Shown here: positions 11,604 to 23,100 of the stretch, piece after piece
Position numbering within the stretch: position 1 is the first letter of the stretch
How the letters are laid out: every line of letters begins with the position of its first letter
Source: Toxorhynchites rutilus septentrionalis
Taxonomy: Eukaryota > Arthropoda > Insecta > Diptera > Culicidae
NCBI RefSeq assembly: GCF_029784135.1
Contig: NC_073746.1
Coordinates: 150,509,556-150,573,555, forward strand
Direction of reading: 5' to 3'
Length of the DNA stretch: 64,000 nucleotides
Program-made: the position numbers and the translations under genes
Notes under the pieces: model-generated
What the model was told of the DNA's origin: nothing
Database searches by the model: none
What the model saw: only the letters and a program-made list of their open reading frames with translations

Positions 11604-11861
11604 TCAGGGGACCATCAAAATATTTTTTTTCGAAGTTATCCCCGTTTGATTCTCACGAAAATCGAGCATTGCTTTCCAATAAAACTTTTTCTGTATCGAC
11701 GACCCATTTTTTGACATCTTTATATTCGGTGAAGCGCTACTCTGCAAGTGCAGGTCCCATCGAAGTAAAAGGTAATAAGCTGACGGGGCCAAGTCTAAAG
11801 AATACTTCGGGTGTGACTGATTGATTGTGTAACGACAGAACGTTAGTTTAACAAAAATCAT
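11604..11861 (-). pseudogene. Mariner transposase C-terminal remnant
   Basis: The - strand reading shows HPKYSLDLAPSAYYLL, which matches the mariner motif HPPYSPDLAPSDYHLF around the third catalytic residue, then a degraded C-terminus. The catalytic D is replaced by A, so the fragment cannot encode an active enzyme. No inverted repeats or upstream half were found. Confidence 0.6.
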
Positions 11862-12232
11862 TCCGTCTTAGCGATTCGGTCAAATTTTTTGACGAAGGAC
11901 TACGTCTTTCAGTGCGAATGGATTTTAATGATTGGCATAGCAAACGAATCAGAAATTCCCTAAGATTCGTTTGATATGCTATACATACAATCCCATAGTC
12001 TGTATATGGTTTAAATTGATCAAAATCAGAAGCATTTCCATTCCCTCATACATTTGTTCTGTCCATTTGTGTGCTGTCCCGAACAGAGCTGTCAATAACG
12101 AACACGTTATCGACGAGCAACGAAGGAGAAATCGTGAGATGTAAAGTCTCCGTGAACAAAGGAAAAGAACAAAAACGAAGGGGAATATTTGCCTAGAGTA
12201 CAAACAGTGGATCTCGCTGAGGCAAACTTTCA

Positions 12233-12393
12233 TTCTTCGTGAGGAAATCGACTGAACAAAATCGTTGCTGGGCGAGCTGGGTGGCGAGGGAACGAATGCC
12301 TTTCTCAAGGCGCGTAAAGTTATCCAAGGGCCTTTTCGAAGGTTAGAGACGAATGAACTGAAGAAGTTTAAAGTCTCAAGCAAGGAAGGAAAA
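12233..12393 (+). mobile_element. Short interspersed stem-loop element, long form
   Basis: A 161-bp insertion is bounded by a perfect 10-bp target duplication, CAAACTTTCA (12,223-12,232 and 12,394-12,403). Its 3' end carries the stem-loop 12,345-12,377 (agagacgaatgaac...gtttaaagtctc), followed by a short purine-rich tail. No tRNA-like A or B box is recognisable in the 5' part. Six more copies of the stem-loop lie in this window, five of them only 55-59 bp long. Confidence 0.75.
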
Positions 12394-12403
12394 CAAACTT
12401 TCA

Positions 12404-13400
12404 GTCTCGGTCTGTATTAAAAAATAATGCATCTTCGATATGCTGAAACCCCATTTGTATCTGCTCCCGTGTGCATTGGCCCTGTAACGATGCACCAATC
12501 GCCTATTTATTTAATGCTATGATAGACGATTGTTTGGTGTTGCAAATTATGCAGACGTAATAATAAATATGAACAAGGAGGGGAGATAGCGGGAGGGAAA
12601 TATTTACGCTAGGGTTTTAGTAATGAATCTCTGCTGAGGCAAATATTCAGCCTTTTACCAAGCAGTTAACATTGTTTGCTTTCTATCATCAATGCATTGA
12701 CCTGACGCTATGGTGAAGCAGGTGTTGAGGTTGTGCACCGAAAAATTATTTAGGGAATACCAAGTTATCCAATAAGTTATAATAAGTTATTAATTTTTTT
12801 GGGTTCACGTGCCAGTCGCAAAACTGCTTTCAACTAGGATTGCATTTGCGCTAATCGTGATCATAATGAAGCAGTGCTACTCTTTTCGAGATTGTTGAGA
12901 TTAACAGATAGAGTTTATTTCGTTTATTTAGTCACCAAGAAAGTAAATGTCGTTCTGGAATTATGTATGTGATTTGGTTTCGCTTGCCAGTAGCAAAATT
13001 TTCTCCACTAAGGATGACAGCTGCGCTTATCTCGAGCATGTATTGTTCTGCGAGCACAAGAATGAATCATCAAACAATTATCGTCAAATGATTCTACAAT
13101 AAAAAAAACATTTCAGGGCGACAAAACTGGTAGAATGGTTATTTCTAAAATTTCGTAGCATTATAAAATAATATCCGCAGTTTTAAACAAGCGACTTGAA
13201 TTGAACTACAGCGTAGTTTCACGTCAACAATGCGGTCGTGTCTTGAACACAACCTCCTAAATTTTTTTTTTGTTCAAAAATGATTATTAATCAGAGTCAA
13301 TTACTTATTATCTCACGTTTACAGAGTCAAATTTCTTGTTTTCTATATAATTAAGACTAACAATTTAGTAATAATTTAATCTACCACTAGATTGATTGAA
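12404..13400. other. AT-rich, no supported gene; small internal duplication
   Basis: Two related ~75-bp stretches (about 12,808-12,880 and 12,985-13,060) share 'gccagt.gcaaaa' and 'tgcgct.atc' phrases, suggesting an old tandem duplication. 13,205-13,260 belongs to the repeat family also at 24,950, 39,181 and 40,950. No ORF has recognisable content. Confidence 0.45.
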
Positions 13401-15384
13401 CAGGAACAGAATTTAGGACTAGGATGGAGCGAGTGGTGTAGTTATATCATTTCTTTTGAGAAATTGGTGCAGATAAAGCATAAGGTTGAGGTCGCGTGGG
13501 ATAACCACAAAACGTGTATGTTCTGGAATATCACGTATTTCTTGGTGCATGGTTAAATTGATATTTACAGCGGAATCACAGAAGTACGATAGACAGTCTT
13601 GGTTTATGGTGCTTTGTGGAGGTTGCAATCCATGTAAACGGAACTCAACATATAAGGTGGTGAACCTTGACCCTGGATTAAATTGAAGAAGTTCTTCGTA
13701 ATTATCAATTACCAGTGGATTCATAAACTTACAGCAAATTAGATATCTGTATGATAATTCTATAAATCGAAGAGGTAGAGGAAGTACTCCAGTCAGAGCC
13801 TCAAGACTCATTGTTTGAGTCGATTGCATACAACCTAAAGCAATACGCAAGAAAGGTATATTATATGCGCTCTATTTCAGAATATGTGTCCTAGCTGCCG
13901 TTCGGAAGCAAAAACTACCGTACTCGAGGACCGATAATATCGTTGTTTTGTATAAACTAATGAGGTCTCCAGGATTGGCACCCCACCATGTTCCAGTTAT
14001 TGTCTTGAGGAAGTTAATTCTCTGTAGACATTTCTGTTTCGGATTCGTAATATGTTTCCCCACATCTAGAATCGAAATAAATACCAAGATATTTGAAATT
14101 CATAGAGTGGGTTATTGTTTTGCCGAATAAATGAAACGGAAATTTTGCGGGTTTGAGCTTTTTAGAAAAACCTTCCATCTCTGTTTTCTCCGTAGAGAAT
14201 TCGATAACCAGCTGGATAGCCCATGTGGACAAATTGTCCAAAGTATCCTGTAATGGTCTTTGCAGATCCCCTAATGGAAACTACTCCGTCATCTGCTAGT
14301 TGTCGTATCGTGCAATGTCCCGAAAGGCTCGATGTCATTAACATAAAAGTTGTATAATAAGGGCCTCAAACATGAAGCTTGTGGAAGGCTTATATAGCTC
14401 AGTCGAGAGACTATCAAATTTACATGAGTATAACTCATGTGTTTTTCTGACAGCAAATTATGCAAATAATTTCTTAAAGTTCGCGAGAGTCCACAGAAAC
14501 AGAATCAAAAACTCCTTTGATATCAAGGAAGATCGAAGCCATTTGTTCTTCACGAGCAAATGCTATTTGAATTTCAGACGAAAGCAACGCTAGATAATCA
14601 TTCGTTGCTTTACCTCTTCTGAACCCAAACTGTGTATTTGAAAGCAAATTGTGCGTTTCAACCCATTTGTCTAAATGAAGAAGGGTCATTTTCTCCAGCA
14701 ATTTATGAATGTAGGATAGCATTGCGATTGGCCTATATGAATTGTGGTTGTAAGCTGGTTTGTTGGGTTTTCGTATGACTATAATTCTAACTTGTCTTCA
14801 GTCGTGCGGAACAATGTTTAGCTCTAGAAATTTGTTGAACAAGTTCAGCATACGTCTTTTGACAGAATCGAGAAGATTCTATAAATATATTGAACTTCAT
14901 CTTATCCACTCTAGGAGTCGAGTTACAGGGGTTACAAGGGCAAATGAGAATTCTACAATTGAAAATTTTTCATATTTGCTTCGAAGCGGAATATCACGTA
15001 CGATATTTTGTGCTGGAACAGAATCTGGGCAACCTTCCTCGCAAAACTGTAGATCCAACGATCAGAGTACTCCTCACTTTCGTCATTGTGGCTCCGACCC
15101 CGCATACTCCGCGTTTCTCAAAGAGTGCTCATAGCGGTCTCTCTCTCTCTCTCGATAGGCCATTGACGTACTCTCGCCAGTACCCACGTTTCTTTGCTCT
15201 AGTCGAATTTGCTGCCATACAAATGAAAAAAAAAAAGCATAACTCAAGAACTAATCAAGCAAACGGAACCAAATTTGACATTTGGGGATTTAGGTATGAT
15301 TGTTTCTATGGTGGTTTGACTATCTTTGCAATCTTTGAACTAATGCAGTAGAAAATTATCAATTGGGTATTTTTTCTGGTAGAA

Positions 15385-15520
15385 GTAACGTTTAAACGGT
15401 ATCCCAATGTTTCGGTCAGGGATGTGGTTAAAAAGTTGAATCTGTCGAAGTCTTTCGTTCAGAGAGCCAAGGACCGGGAGGGACTGCATAGGTAGTTACA
15501 AAGTGCAGAAGGCTCCAAAT
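15385..15520 (+). pseudogene. Old ITmD37E-related transposase fragment
   Basis: The + strand reads SVRDVVKKLNLSKSFVQRAK, then a one-base shift, then YKVQKAPN. This aligns with the second helix-turn-helix of the intact ITmD37E transposase (SVRDVANKLNLSSSFVQRTK). It is much more diverged than the three full copies and lacks ends, so it represents an older or different lineage inserted in the decayed I-like element. Confidence 0.75.
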
Positions 15521-15904
15521 CTCCAAATCTCCAAATTTTCAACTTCAATATATCGAACATACCCTAACAACAGAGCTTCATTGCTGGGTAATGTTGACTC
15601 GTCCAGCTGGAGAGAAAATCTTGATCAATCTCAAGTTTCCTGAAATAATATTAATTTTTTTTATATATCATCTTGCGCAAACCTGTTCACGTTTTTTTAC
15701 TTACTTTTTACTTGTTCACGAATTTTTCATCTTGTACTTTTTGTGCTTTTCTCTTTTCATCGTACACACACTCATCGTCTTGTTGAGTCTTTAAAATGTA
15801 CAGCAATAATACTTTCTACTAAAATATTAGTCATTCTTATAACAGGGTGGTTGACGTAACACAATCTATGCAGAATCTTAAATATTTCAAATAGGAACTA
15901 TTGT

Positions 15905-16014
15905 TATTTTATAGGGGTCGACTTTCAGACCTCGTCGACCCCTAAAATCAATTTTCGTTTCGGTCGACCCCCGGGAAGCCCAGGGGGTCGATATCGACCA
16001 CTTTGAGAAATCCT
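15905..16014 (-). mobile_element. hAT-type MITE fragment
   Basis: The right edge reads, in reverse complement, CAGGATTTCTCAAAGTGGTC, a typical hAT terminal sequence. It is followed by several 'gtcgaccc' repeats that can pair with each other. It interrupts the endonuclease of the decayed I-like element. No opposite terminal repeat or 8-bp duplication was found, so it is partial. Confidence 0.5.
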
Positions 16015-16318
16015 GATCTAGACGAATTATGTTGAAATCGAAGAAGTTCAATTCGTTCTCAGGAGAAAGCCACGTCTTACAAGGGGTGAATGCATCACAC
16101 TTGGAACTATGAATTGGAAATTTGAATGTGTCTAATTCAGGCATCATGCATCTGCAATTCCACTGTATAACAGTGATTGAATCATTGGCCTGTTGTGCAG
16201 AATTATCCATTGAAAGATATAAAAGCAGCAAGAAAAGCTAATATATCTTTCAAGATGGTCTTGACTCCCGGGAGTTGGCATACAATAAGGGTTTTAAGAA
16301 GCTCACTAACGTTTAGAG

Positions 16319-16613
16319 CAGTGATTTTCAACCGGTGGGGAATTCCCCCCTAGTGGGGAATTTGGTCATAAAAAGGAGGGAATTGTGCAAGGGAATACAA
16401 CGCAGTTCAGGTGCCATACTGACTTTATGTACCTTTTTTTTGTAATCAGATACAAGTATAAAATCAAATTTGTTGCGAATATAACTTGAGAACCGGCTGT
16501 TTTCTATTATTTTACTGAGCATACAGATTTTCTTACAAAATACTGATAGGGGGAAGCACTGGGATCAATTTTCGTAAAGGGGGGAATGGAGCAAAAAAGG
16601 TTGAAAACCACTG
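16319..16613. mobile_element. hAT-type MITE, complete
   Basis: A 295-bp element has 15-bp inverted repeats with one mismatch: CAGTGATTTTCAACC on the left, and CAGTGGTTTTCAACC as the reverse complement of the right. It is flanked by a perfect 8-bp target duplication, GTTTAGAG (16,311-16,318 and 16,614-16,621). The 8-bp duplication and the CAGTG termini are hAT hallmarks. It has no coding capacity and would need a transposase in trans. Confidence 0.92.
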
Positions 16614-18108
16614 GTTTAGAGCATTCAAAATGCCACCTAGAAGGACTGAAACGCCACGTTTTGAGGTTGTTGTTCAGATTGCGAAAATTGGGATTTATTG
16701 TTGGAATTAGTTTGGGGGGGTTGGTTCGTTTTGGACTTTAAACAGTAGGGGATACTGAGATCCTCTGGTTAAGAGAGAAAGCGTAGACCAGGAGGTACTG
16801 GCCTCTGTTCAATTGCCACGCGTTTCTTCGAAATTGGCGTTCTAGTTTGGGGGGTCACTAATTTGTTTTTCCAGGGTTTAATTGTGAAGCCCAAAAACTT
16901 CCTGCATTAGGAGCATTTGCAACAGGTTCGTCATTGTGCAAAATATTTTTCCTGTGTCTTAGGTAGAGACTTTTTCAAGGACGTAGGACTGCTTTCAAAG
17001 AACGCTTGATATGTTCCGCACGCTGTTTGTATGCTGGGCATACGGGTAGGTCATGTGGAGCTTCGCCGTAATGAATTTTCAGTTTCGGCCATTCATCATC
17101 GGCATCTTCCTGTTCGCAGTTACCACAACGTAATTTATTACAGCAAAAGACATCATGTGTCCAAATTACTTACATTTTAGGCAGTTCATGGGACGCGGGA
17201 TGAAAAGGCGCACTGGTAAGTGAATTTTATCAATGGCTACAATATCAGGAAGAACTGAGCCGACGAAAGTGACCCGAAACGAGTCCGACGGAGTATACAC
17301 TTTTTTCGAGTCTTTGAGAGCTACAGAATGTACTTTCTTGCATTCCAGAATATTCACCGACTTGATGAACGAGTCTTTGAAGCGACCTTCTCCTTGCATT
17401 ATGCATTCCTTCGTGAAACCAGGTTCAGTGATCACTCCGTCGATCTCAACTTCTCGACAAAGAATGTAGACACGATTCGACAACTGCAGAAAAATTCTCC
17501 AAGATTTTTTCTATTTTAATAGCGTCAATTGGCTTAGACTTACGCCTAAAAAACGATATATGGTCCTGTCGTGCCTTCGGAGTAAGCCTTGGATCGGGGA
17601 ACTTTTGAAGTAGTAGGAATTGGTGGAGCATTGACATCAGAAGCTAAACATGGGACATTTCTTTGAGGAATAGCAGGGGAAAGGGATTCAGCATGAAGGG
17701 AAGCACGGGATGGGTTAATATTTATCATTTCAATAGTCGGGTCAAGAGGAATATCCTCGTCCCGGTCCATTGTTAAAAAATTATAACTATTTAAACCTAC
17801 TTGACCTTATTGTGTCCTTATACTTTATCGAGTCCTAGATAATTGATGATGCTGCTTCGAGTTTATACGAAAGTACAATTCCTACTGCACTTGACCGACC
17901 TCTAGATGGAATGTTGCTTGTCGGGAATTCCCCCGAAGAAGAGCTCGCACCTACAGAAGTACCTACAAAGCAAAATTAAAAGAATAGTTAAGTGTCCTAG
18001 GTAACAATCTATGAAAAAAAAAACGATACTTCCCAACAATGGTAACGCACGAGAGAGATACGTCCCTATCCTACGAGAGCAGAACACGAACTGATCGATA
18101 AAGTTCTA

Positions 18109-18377
18109 GCCCCAGTTATTTCAATCAACTTTGCAGAACAAAGTTTTTTCTATCTCTTAAAATAACCGATGTAGCCCGTTTTTCTAAGTTGCCTTAGGGT
18201 CACCATGAAGAAATATTTTTTGCTCTAACTTTTATACTTCAAACTGCAAACTGTCTTCAAATATTTTACGATACAGAACTTGTCAATACATCAACTCTAC
18301 TCAAAGTTCTTGATATTTCTTCCCCAAAAAGGTATTGATTATAAATATAAAGATGTATTGTTTAAAATAACTGGGGC
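18109..18377. mobile_element. TA-flanked MITE (Tc1/mariner type)
   Basis: A 269-bp segment has 13-bp perfect inverted repeats starting GCCCCAGTTATTT at both ends and sits between TA dinucleotides (18,107-18,108 and 18,378-18,379). Beyond the perfect part the arms diverge. There is no ORF. Confidence 0.8.
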
Positions 18378-18379
18378 TA

Positions 18380-19889
18380 TAACATTACCGAACTATGTTT
18401 ACCTCTATCTATGAAGATAAGAATGTTAGATTTTCCTTTTCATTGGAAATTTTGGTCACCCTATTTTTGACAACATAAAAATGAGCGCTTCATCATATAT
18501 AGCAACTTTTTCGAAGTCAGTTTTCGTGTAGTGCGCTTCCTTGACCTTTGTGCAGTGCTGTTTACGACGATCATCCGATACCATCGTATACTATAGAGTT
18601 TTGCTTGAGTCTACGCTCATAGGATGGGAAACTTATTTCACAAGATTTCACTGTTATTTTTATTTTTTGTGGTTTCATGTTGGTACTCATGTTTCTCACT
18701 TATGGTGATAAGTTTTGCAATTTTGAATGTTCGATTAAGTTTTGACAGCTGCTTTGGTTGTATTTGTTCTGATTCGACTTCGATTTTTGCCGAATCAAAA
18801 AAACGTGGATCAAGGAATCTGTACGCATTCAGAATTTTCTTGGAGCGATGCTATGTTTTTAGGTGATACAAAATTAAAAATAGCCGAACTTATCAGCATA
18901 AGTGAGAGACATGAGGTCCAACATAATGCCACAAAAAATCGGAAATCGAATATACGTAACCCGCGTCATTAAAAAAATCGCGATATCGTAAGTGTTGTTT
19001 TGTATGTATGGGTTTTTCTGAAACCATGCTTAATCATACAACGCATCTCCTGTTTTATCTCGTGTGATAGATGTGATTATATCCATTTGAATCAGATTAC
19101 TCTATCGCTTACACTGATCGATGAGTTGCGGTAAACCGTAGCGCTGCCCGGGATAGGGCCTACATTCGATCCGACCGTTCGGCATGAATCGCTCTCGGCA
19201 CTGTGTCCAATAAATAATTAATAATCAAATATTTGATTTATTCATGATGGGTTATAAATCACCTCGCCGTACACCCGAATTGTTGCTGCGCGATAAAGCA
19301 GCAAATTTACGATCGGGGTGACCACAAAAACACAACATAATATCGCAACCGGAGAAAGAGATTAATGCAAAAACAACGCTAGCCCGTATCGGGTGAACTT
19401 GGTGCGAGATCTTGAGACCACCCTTTCTCCTCCGCCCCCTTCCGTGAAGCGAATCTTCAATCGGAGGCAGGGAAATTGCTCCCAAGATTTATGGGTGAAA
19501 TGAACTTCTGGTGAACCGGAATACTATTTTTTTTCACTTATCAAACGGGACCGATCACTTTACGAAACCCTTACACCCAAACCGAAAGTGCGCCGACTTC
19601 CAGAACCATTGTGGGGAGAAAATCAATTGAATCCGCGGACGCGAAGGGGTCCAGTCTGCGCAAAACTTATAATTACGAGCACATAAATTACTTTTGACTC
19701 ATTTTTCAGTGCCGTGGTCGGCGATTGATACGATCATGATTATTAGCATTTTGTCATCCTTCGCTTGTTTACATATTTCGGGATCGCAAAGTGATCGCTC
19801 GGGGGAGATAAGCCAAACTTTCTTCACTTTTCCATTTTTTTTTCTCCTGCAAATATATTTTAACATCGATCTTTATCCTATCGTTGCAG
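18380..19889. other. Sequence upstream of first laminin exon
   Basis: No coding exon is recognised. 19,100-19,690 is GC-richer, free of recognised repeats and looks constrained. The acceptor tract cctatcgttgcag ends at 19,889. The open frame running into the exon from 19,694 begins with a hydrophobic stretch that could mimic a signal peptide, but it is most simply intron read-through. Confidence 0.5.
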
Positions 19890-20180
19890 GCTGCAATTGC
19901 CACATCCAGGGATCGGTAAACCGAATCTGCAATCAGCACAGCGGACACTGCGTCTGCAAGCTCAACGTGGAAGGTCGCCAGTGCAATAAGTGCGCGAGCG
20001 GATACTGGAATGTGGACTCCGGAGTGGGCTGCGTTAAGTGTGCGTGCGATCCCAACGGAAGTGATCATCACGAGTGCGATATGTATACCGGCCAGTGCTT
20101 CTGCAAAATCGGCGTCGAGGGGACCAACTGCGACCGATGCCAGCAGGGGTACTACGGTTTCTCTAGTCAGGGTTGTAAGA
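19890..20180 (+). CDS. wb: Laminin alpha exon 1 in window: LE repeats
   Basis: It encodes two laminin-EGF repeats with the eight-cysteine spacing (CNCHIQGSVNRICNQHSGHC..., then CACDPNGSDHHECDMYTGQC...). The acceptor ttgcag ends at 19,889 and the donor gtgagtaa starts at 20,181. It begins with two bases of a split codon, so an upstream exon is required; it ends in phase 1. Confidence 0.93.
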
Positions 20181-23100
20181 GTGAGTAATGATTGTTTTGG
20201 GTTCAGTTAGAGTGGATTGTGAAGGAGTATTTTTGTTATTCAACAGGATGTGAGCAGTGTGCGAGTCCGGCGTTCGTGTGCGATCCGGATACTGGTCGGT
20301 GCGTTTGTCCACCCAACAGTCACGGTCACGAGTGTAGATCCTGCTTGACGAATACTTGGGGCAATGTGTTCCAACGTGGCTGCAAGCACTGTGAGTGCGA
20401 CATCGCTGGATCTATTGGACAAGCGTGTAACGCTCAAACCGGTCAATGCAACTGCAAGGAAGGATACAATGGAAGACAGTGTAGTGAATGCGCTGTGGGT
20501 TACTACGGCTACCCGAATTGTCACAGATGTGAATGTGATGAGCGAGGATCTATACCGAGGTCGGATGGAACCTTCGGCTGTGACGATAATGGTCAGTGCT
20601 TGTGTAAACCTCTGGTATTTGGTCAGAAGTGTGATCAGTGTAAGTCCGCCACGTTTGGTTTGGCAGCGGTCAATCCGGACGGATGCACGAGATGTTTCTG
20701 CTTTGGGCGATCGCAAGACTGCGAGCAGAGTGATCTTTCCTGGGGTCAGATTCGTCTACAGGGATCACGGAACCTCAGTGTCGAGTATGTGGTGAAGGCG
20801 GAGGACGAGTTTGACTTTGATTACGTTGTAGTGATCCAACTGGAAGGCACTAAAACCAACCGGGAAGACGCAGAGATCAAGAACATGAATAATTTGGATT
20901 TGATCCCGAGTTCATCGGGAAATGTTTCGATAGGGGCGTACAGTGCATTCCAGTATCCATTGTATTTTCAACTCCCTCCACAGTTTCTCGGAGATCGCAC
21001 CACTAGCTACGGAGGGTTGCTTAATTTCACTCTAGTCACCATGGGTGCATTCCAGAATATTCCGGAGGCATCGCTTCGACAGTTCCCGCTGATACAGTTC
21101 CATACCCATGATGAACTCGTTTTAGACTATTATGAAGATCGGCTGACTTACGACAGTGATTTGGTGCATCATTCAGCAAGGCTACACGAAGGTCTATGGA
21201 AGAATCACTACGACGGACAACCGATCACTCGAGCGATTCTGATGGTAGCCCTGCAAAACGTGAAGCACATATTTTTGCGTGGCACGGTTACAACGGATTT
21301 CCGACAGGTTGTGTGAGTATTTCTTCATACCGAACATAATTTGAACTGTTTGATTTGACTGGAAACCATCTTTCAGTTTAACAAACGTTACCCTGGACGC
21401 AGGAATTTTCGTGGTGGGAGCGGAAAATAATCACGCTTACGGCATCGAGCGGTGTACTTGCCCATCTCAGTATAGCGGACTGTCTTGTCAGAATCCGGGC
21501 CAAGGATGTTATCGTTTCAAACCAGAGCTTATCAACAAACAACCTGAAACGATTGATGATTACATCGGCAAAGTATTGAGGTGTGATTGCAACGGAAGAA
21601 GTGAGGAATGTGAGCCAGAAACAGGAGTCTGCTTGGTAGGATATCTTACTATATTGTTCAATGCGTTGGTCCTGATCATACCTGTATTTTCAGAACTGCC
21701 GCAACAACACCGGAGGGGAGCACTGTCAAATTTGCGCGGAAGGTTTCTACGGCAACCCAATCTATGGTTCATGCGAATCTTGTCCTTGCCCCGAGACGAG
21801 AAAAAACTTCGCCAGAGGTTGTGTTGTGCGAGAGAATGAGGTGAGCTGTATTTGCAAGTCCGGCTATACTGGACGACTGTGTGAATCTTGCGTGAAGGGT
21901 TACTACGGATTCCCTCATATTGAACACGGTCGTTGCGACTTCTGTGACTGTAACCGGGAAGGAAGCTTGTCGGATGAATGTGACCTACAAACTGGTCAGT
22001 GTTTCTGTAAACCTGGTATCACAGGCAGACGATGCGATCGGTGCGAATTGCCGAAGCACATCGTCCAGGGTTACAAGTGCAAGCGTAAGTTCATCCATCA
22101 ACACGTATCCTAATCGTAATTTTACTAATCTCGAATTGATTATCTTTGAATTTCATTGTAGCTTGCGACAACTGCACAGTTATCCTGATCGATGACTTGA
22201 CCGAATTATCTAGTCTATTAGTTCGGGAGACGTCTCACATCGATCAAAATGGAATTCCTGCTCCATGGGTTGATTTGCAGAGGTACGAAACAGAATGTTC
22301 CGATCTTGGTTCTGCAGTTGGCGAACTTCTGGATGTGAAAGATCGCCTGGTTAACTTTGATAATTCCCTACTAGATAATGTAAGTATTTGATGAATAAAA
22401 TCAGCATCGAACCTTACAACACGTTTCCCTTCTTTTCTCAGATGAAACGTAACGCAACTCGGCTGAACAAGCGCCTCGGCAAGCTCGCTAACCGCGCCGA
22501 CGAATTCCGGGACATCACGGTCATCAAAACACTTGAAAGATCCGCAGCTATTGCAAGCGATATTAGCGATACGAAACAGGACATCGAGCAAACGATCGAG
22601 ACTCTCCACAAATACGGCAAAGGCGATGATCACATAAAGCTCCCGATAGCGCTGCAGGAAGCGAATGAGCTGCTCGTGGATATAAAATTCAAGTATGGCC
22701 AAAGTCGTCCCAAAACGGAAGCACTGCAGTGTGCCGTGAGGCACCACAACTATTGGAGTAATGTTTCGGAAATCGTCGATCACCAGAATAAACGGTTGGA
22801 TGATCTTAAGTTCGAGATTGCGCTGTTGCGTGGCAGAATGGATGATTTCGATCGTCTCAACAAGGAGGTATTCAATCATGCAACCCTGACGGAGAGCTTC
22901 ACCACGAAGAACAGACGAAAACTGGCCGAGTTGGAGCGCAAATTCCAGCAGTCAGCTGAGAGCGTTGATGAGGTGCAGAGTTTCCTAGATGGCAACACTC
23001 TCACGGATGGCAATGTGATACACGAGCAGATAAAGGATAACTACAAACAGTTGGAGCAGAATAGAGAGAATCTGAAATGGTTAAACAGTGCTCTAGAAGA

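Larger units (their letters stand above)
13419..17770 (-). mobile_element. Degraded I-like non-LTR retrotransposon
   Basis: The order on the - strand is: ORF1 N-terminal piece (17,770-~17,446); ORF1 core (17,483-17,166, DSFRVTFVGSVLPD and LPVRLFIPRPMNCLKCK); endonuclease start (16,180-~16,020, ITVIQWNCRC and FDFNIIRLD); RT palm (15,110-14,474, FGFRRGKATNDYLALLSSEI, FLDIKGVFDSV); LADD block (~14,310); then thumb region (14,241-13,419). Each block matches the better copy at 27,849-33,319 in order and orientation. It is ruined by many frameshifts and stops and by younger insertions (ITmD37E fragment, hAT piece, hAT MITE). Most of the endonuclease and the RNase H domain are missing. Confidence 0.85.

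Noticed and set aside
11934..11980. Short inverted repeat around caaacgaatc
   Set aside because: Arms are about 10-12 bp with mismatches and there are no target duplications or further copies; it could be chance.
19694..19889. A new start with signal peptide for a short laminin isoform
   Set aside because: The hydrophobic stretch lies before a good acceptor at 19,889 and shows no laminin similarity; intron read-through is simpler.
20240..20716. A 158-residue - strand ORF opposite laminin exon 2
   Set aside because: It is a shadow of the cysteine-rich LE coding sequence; no independent signals.
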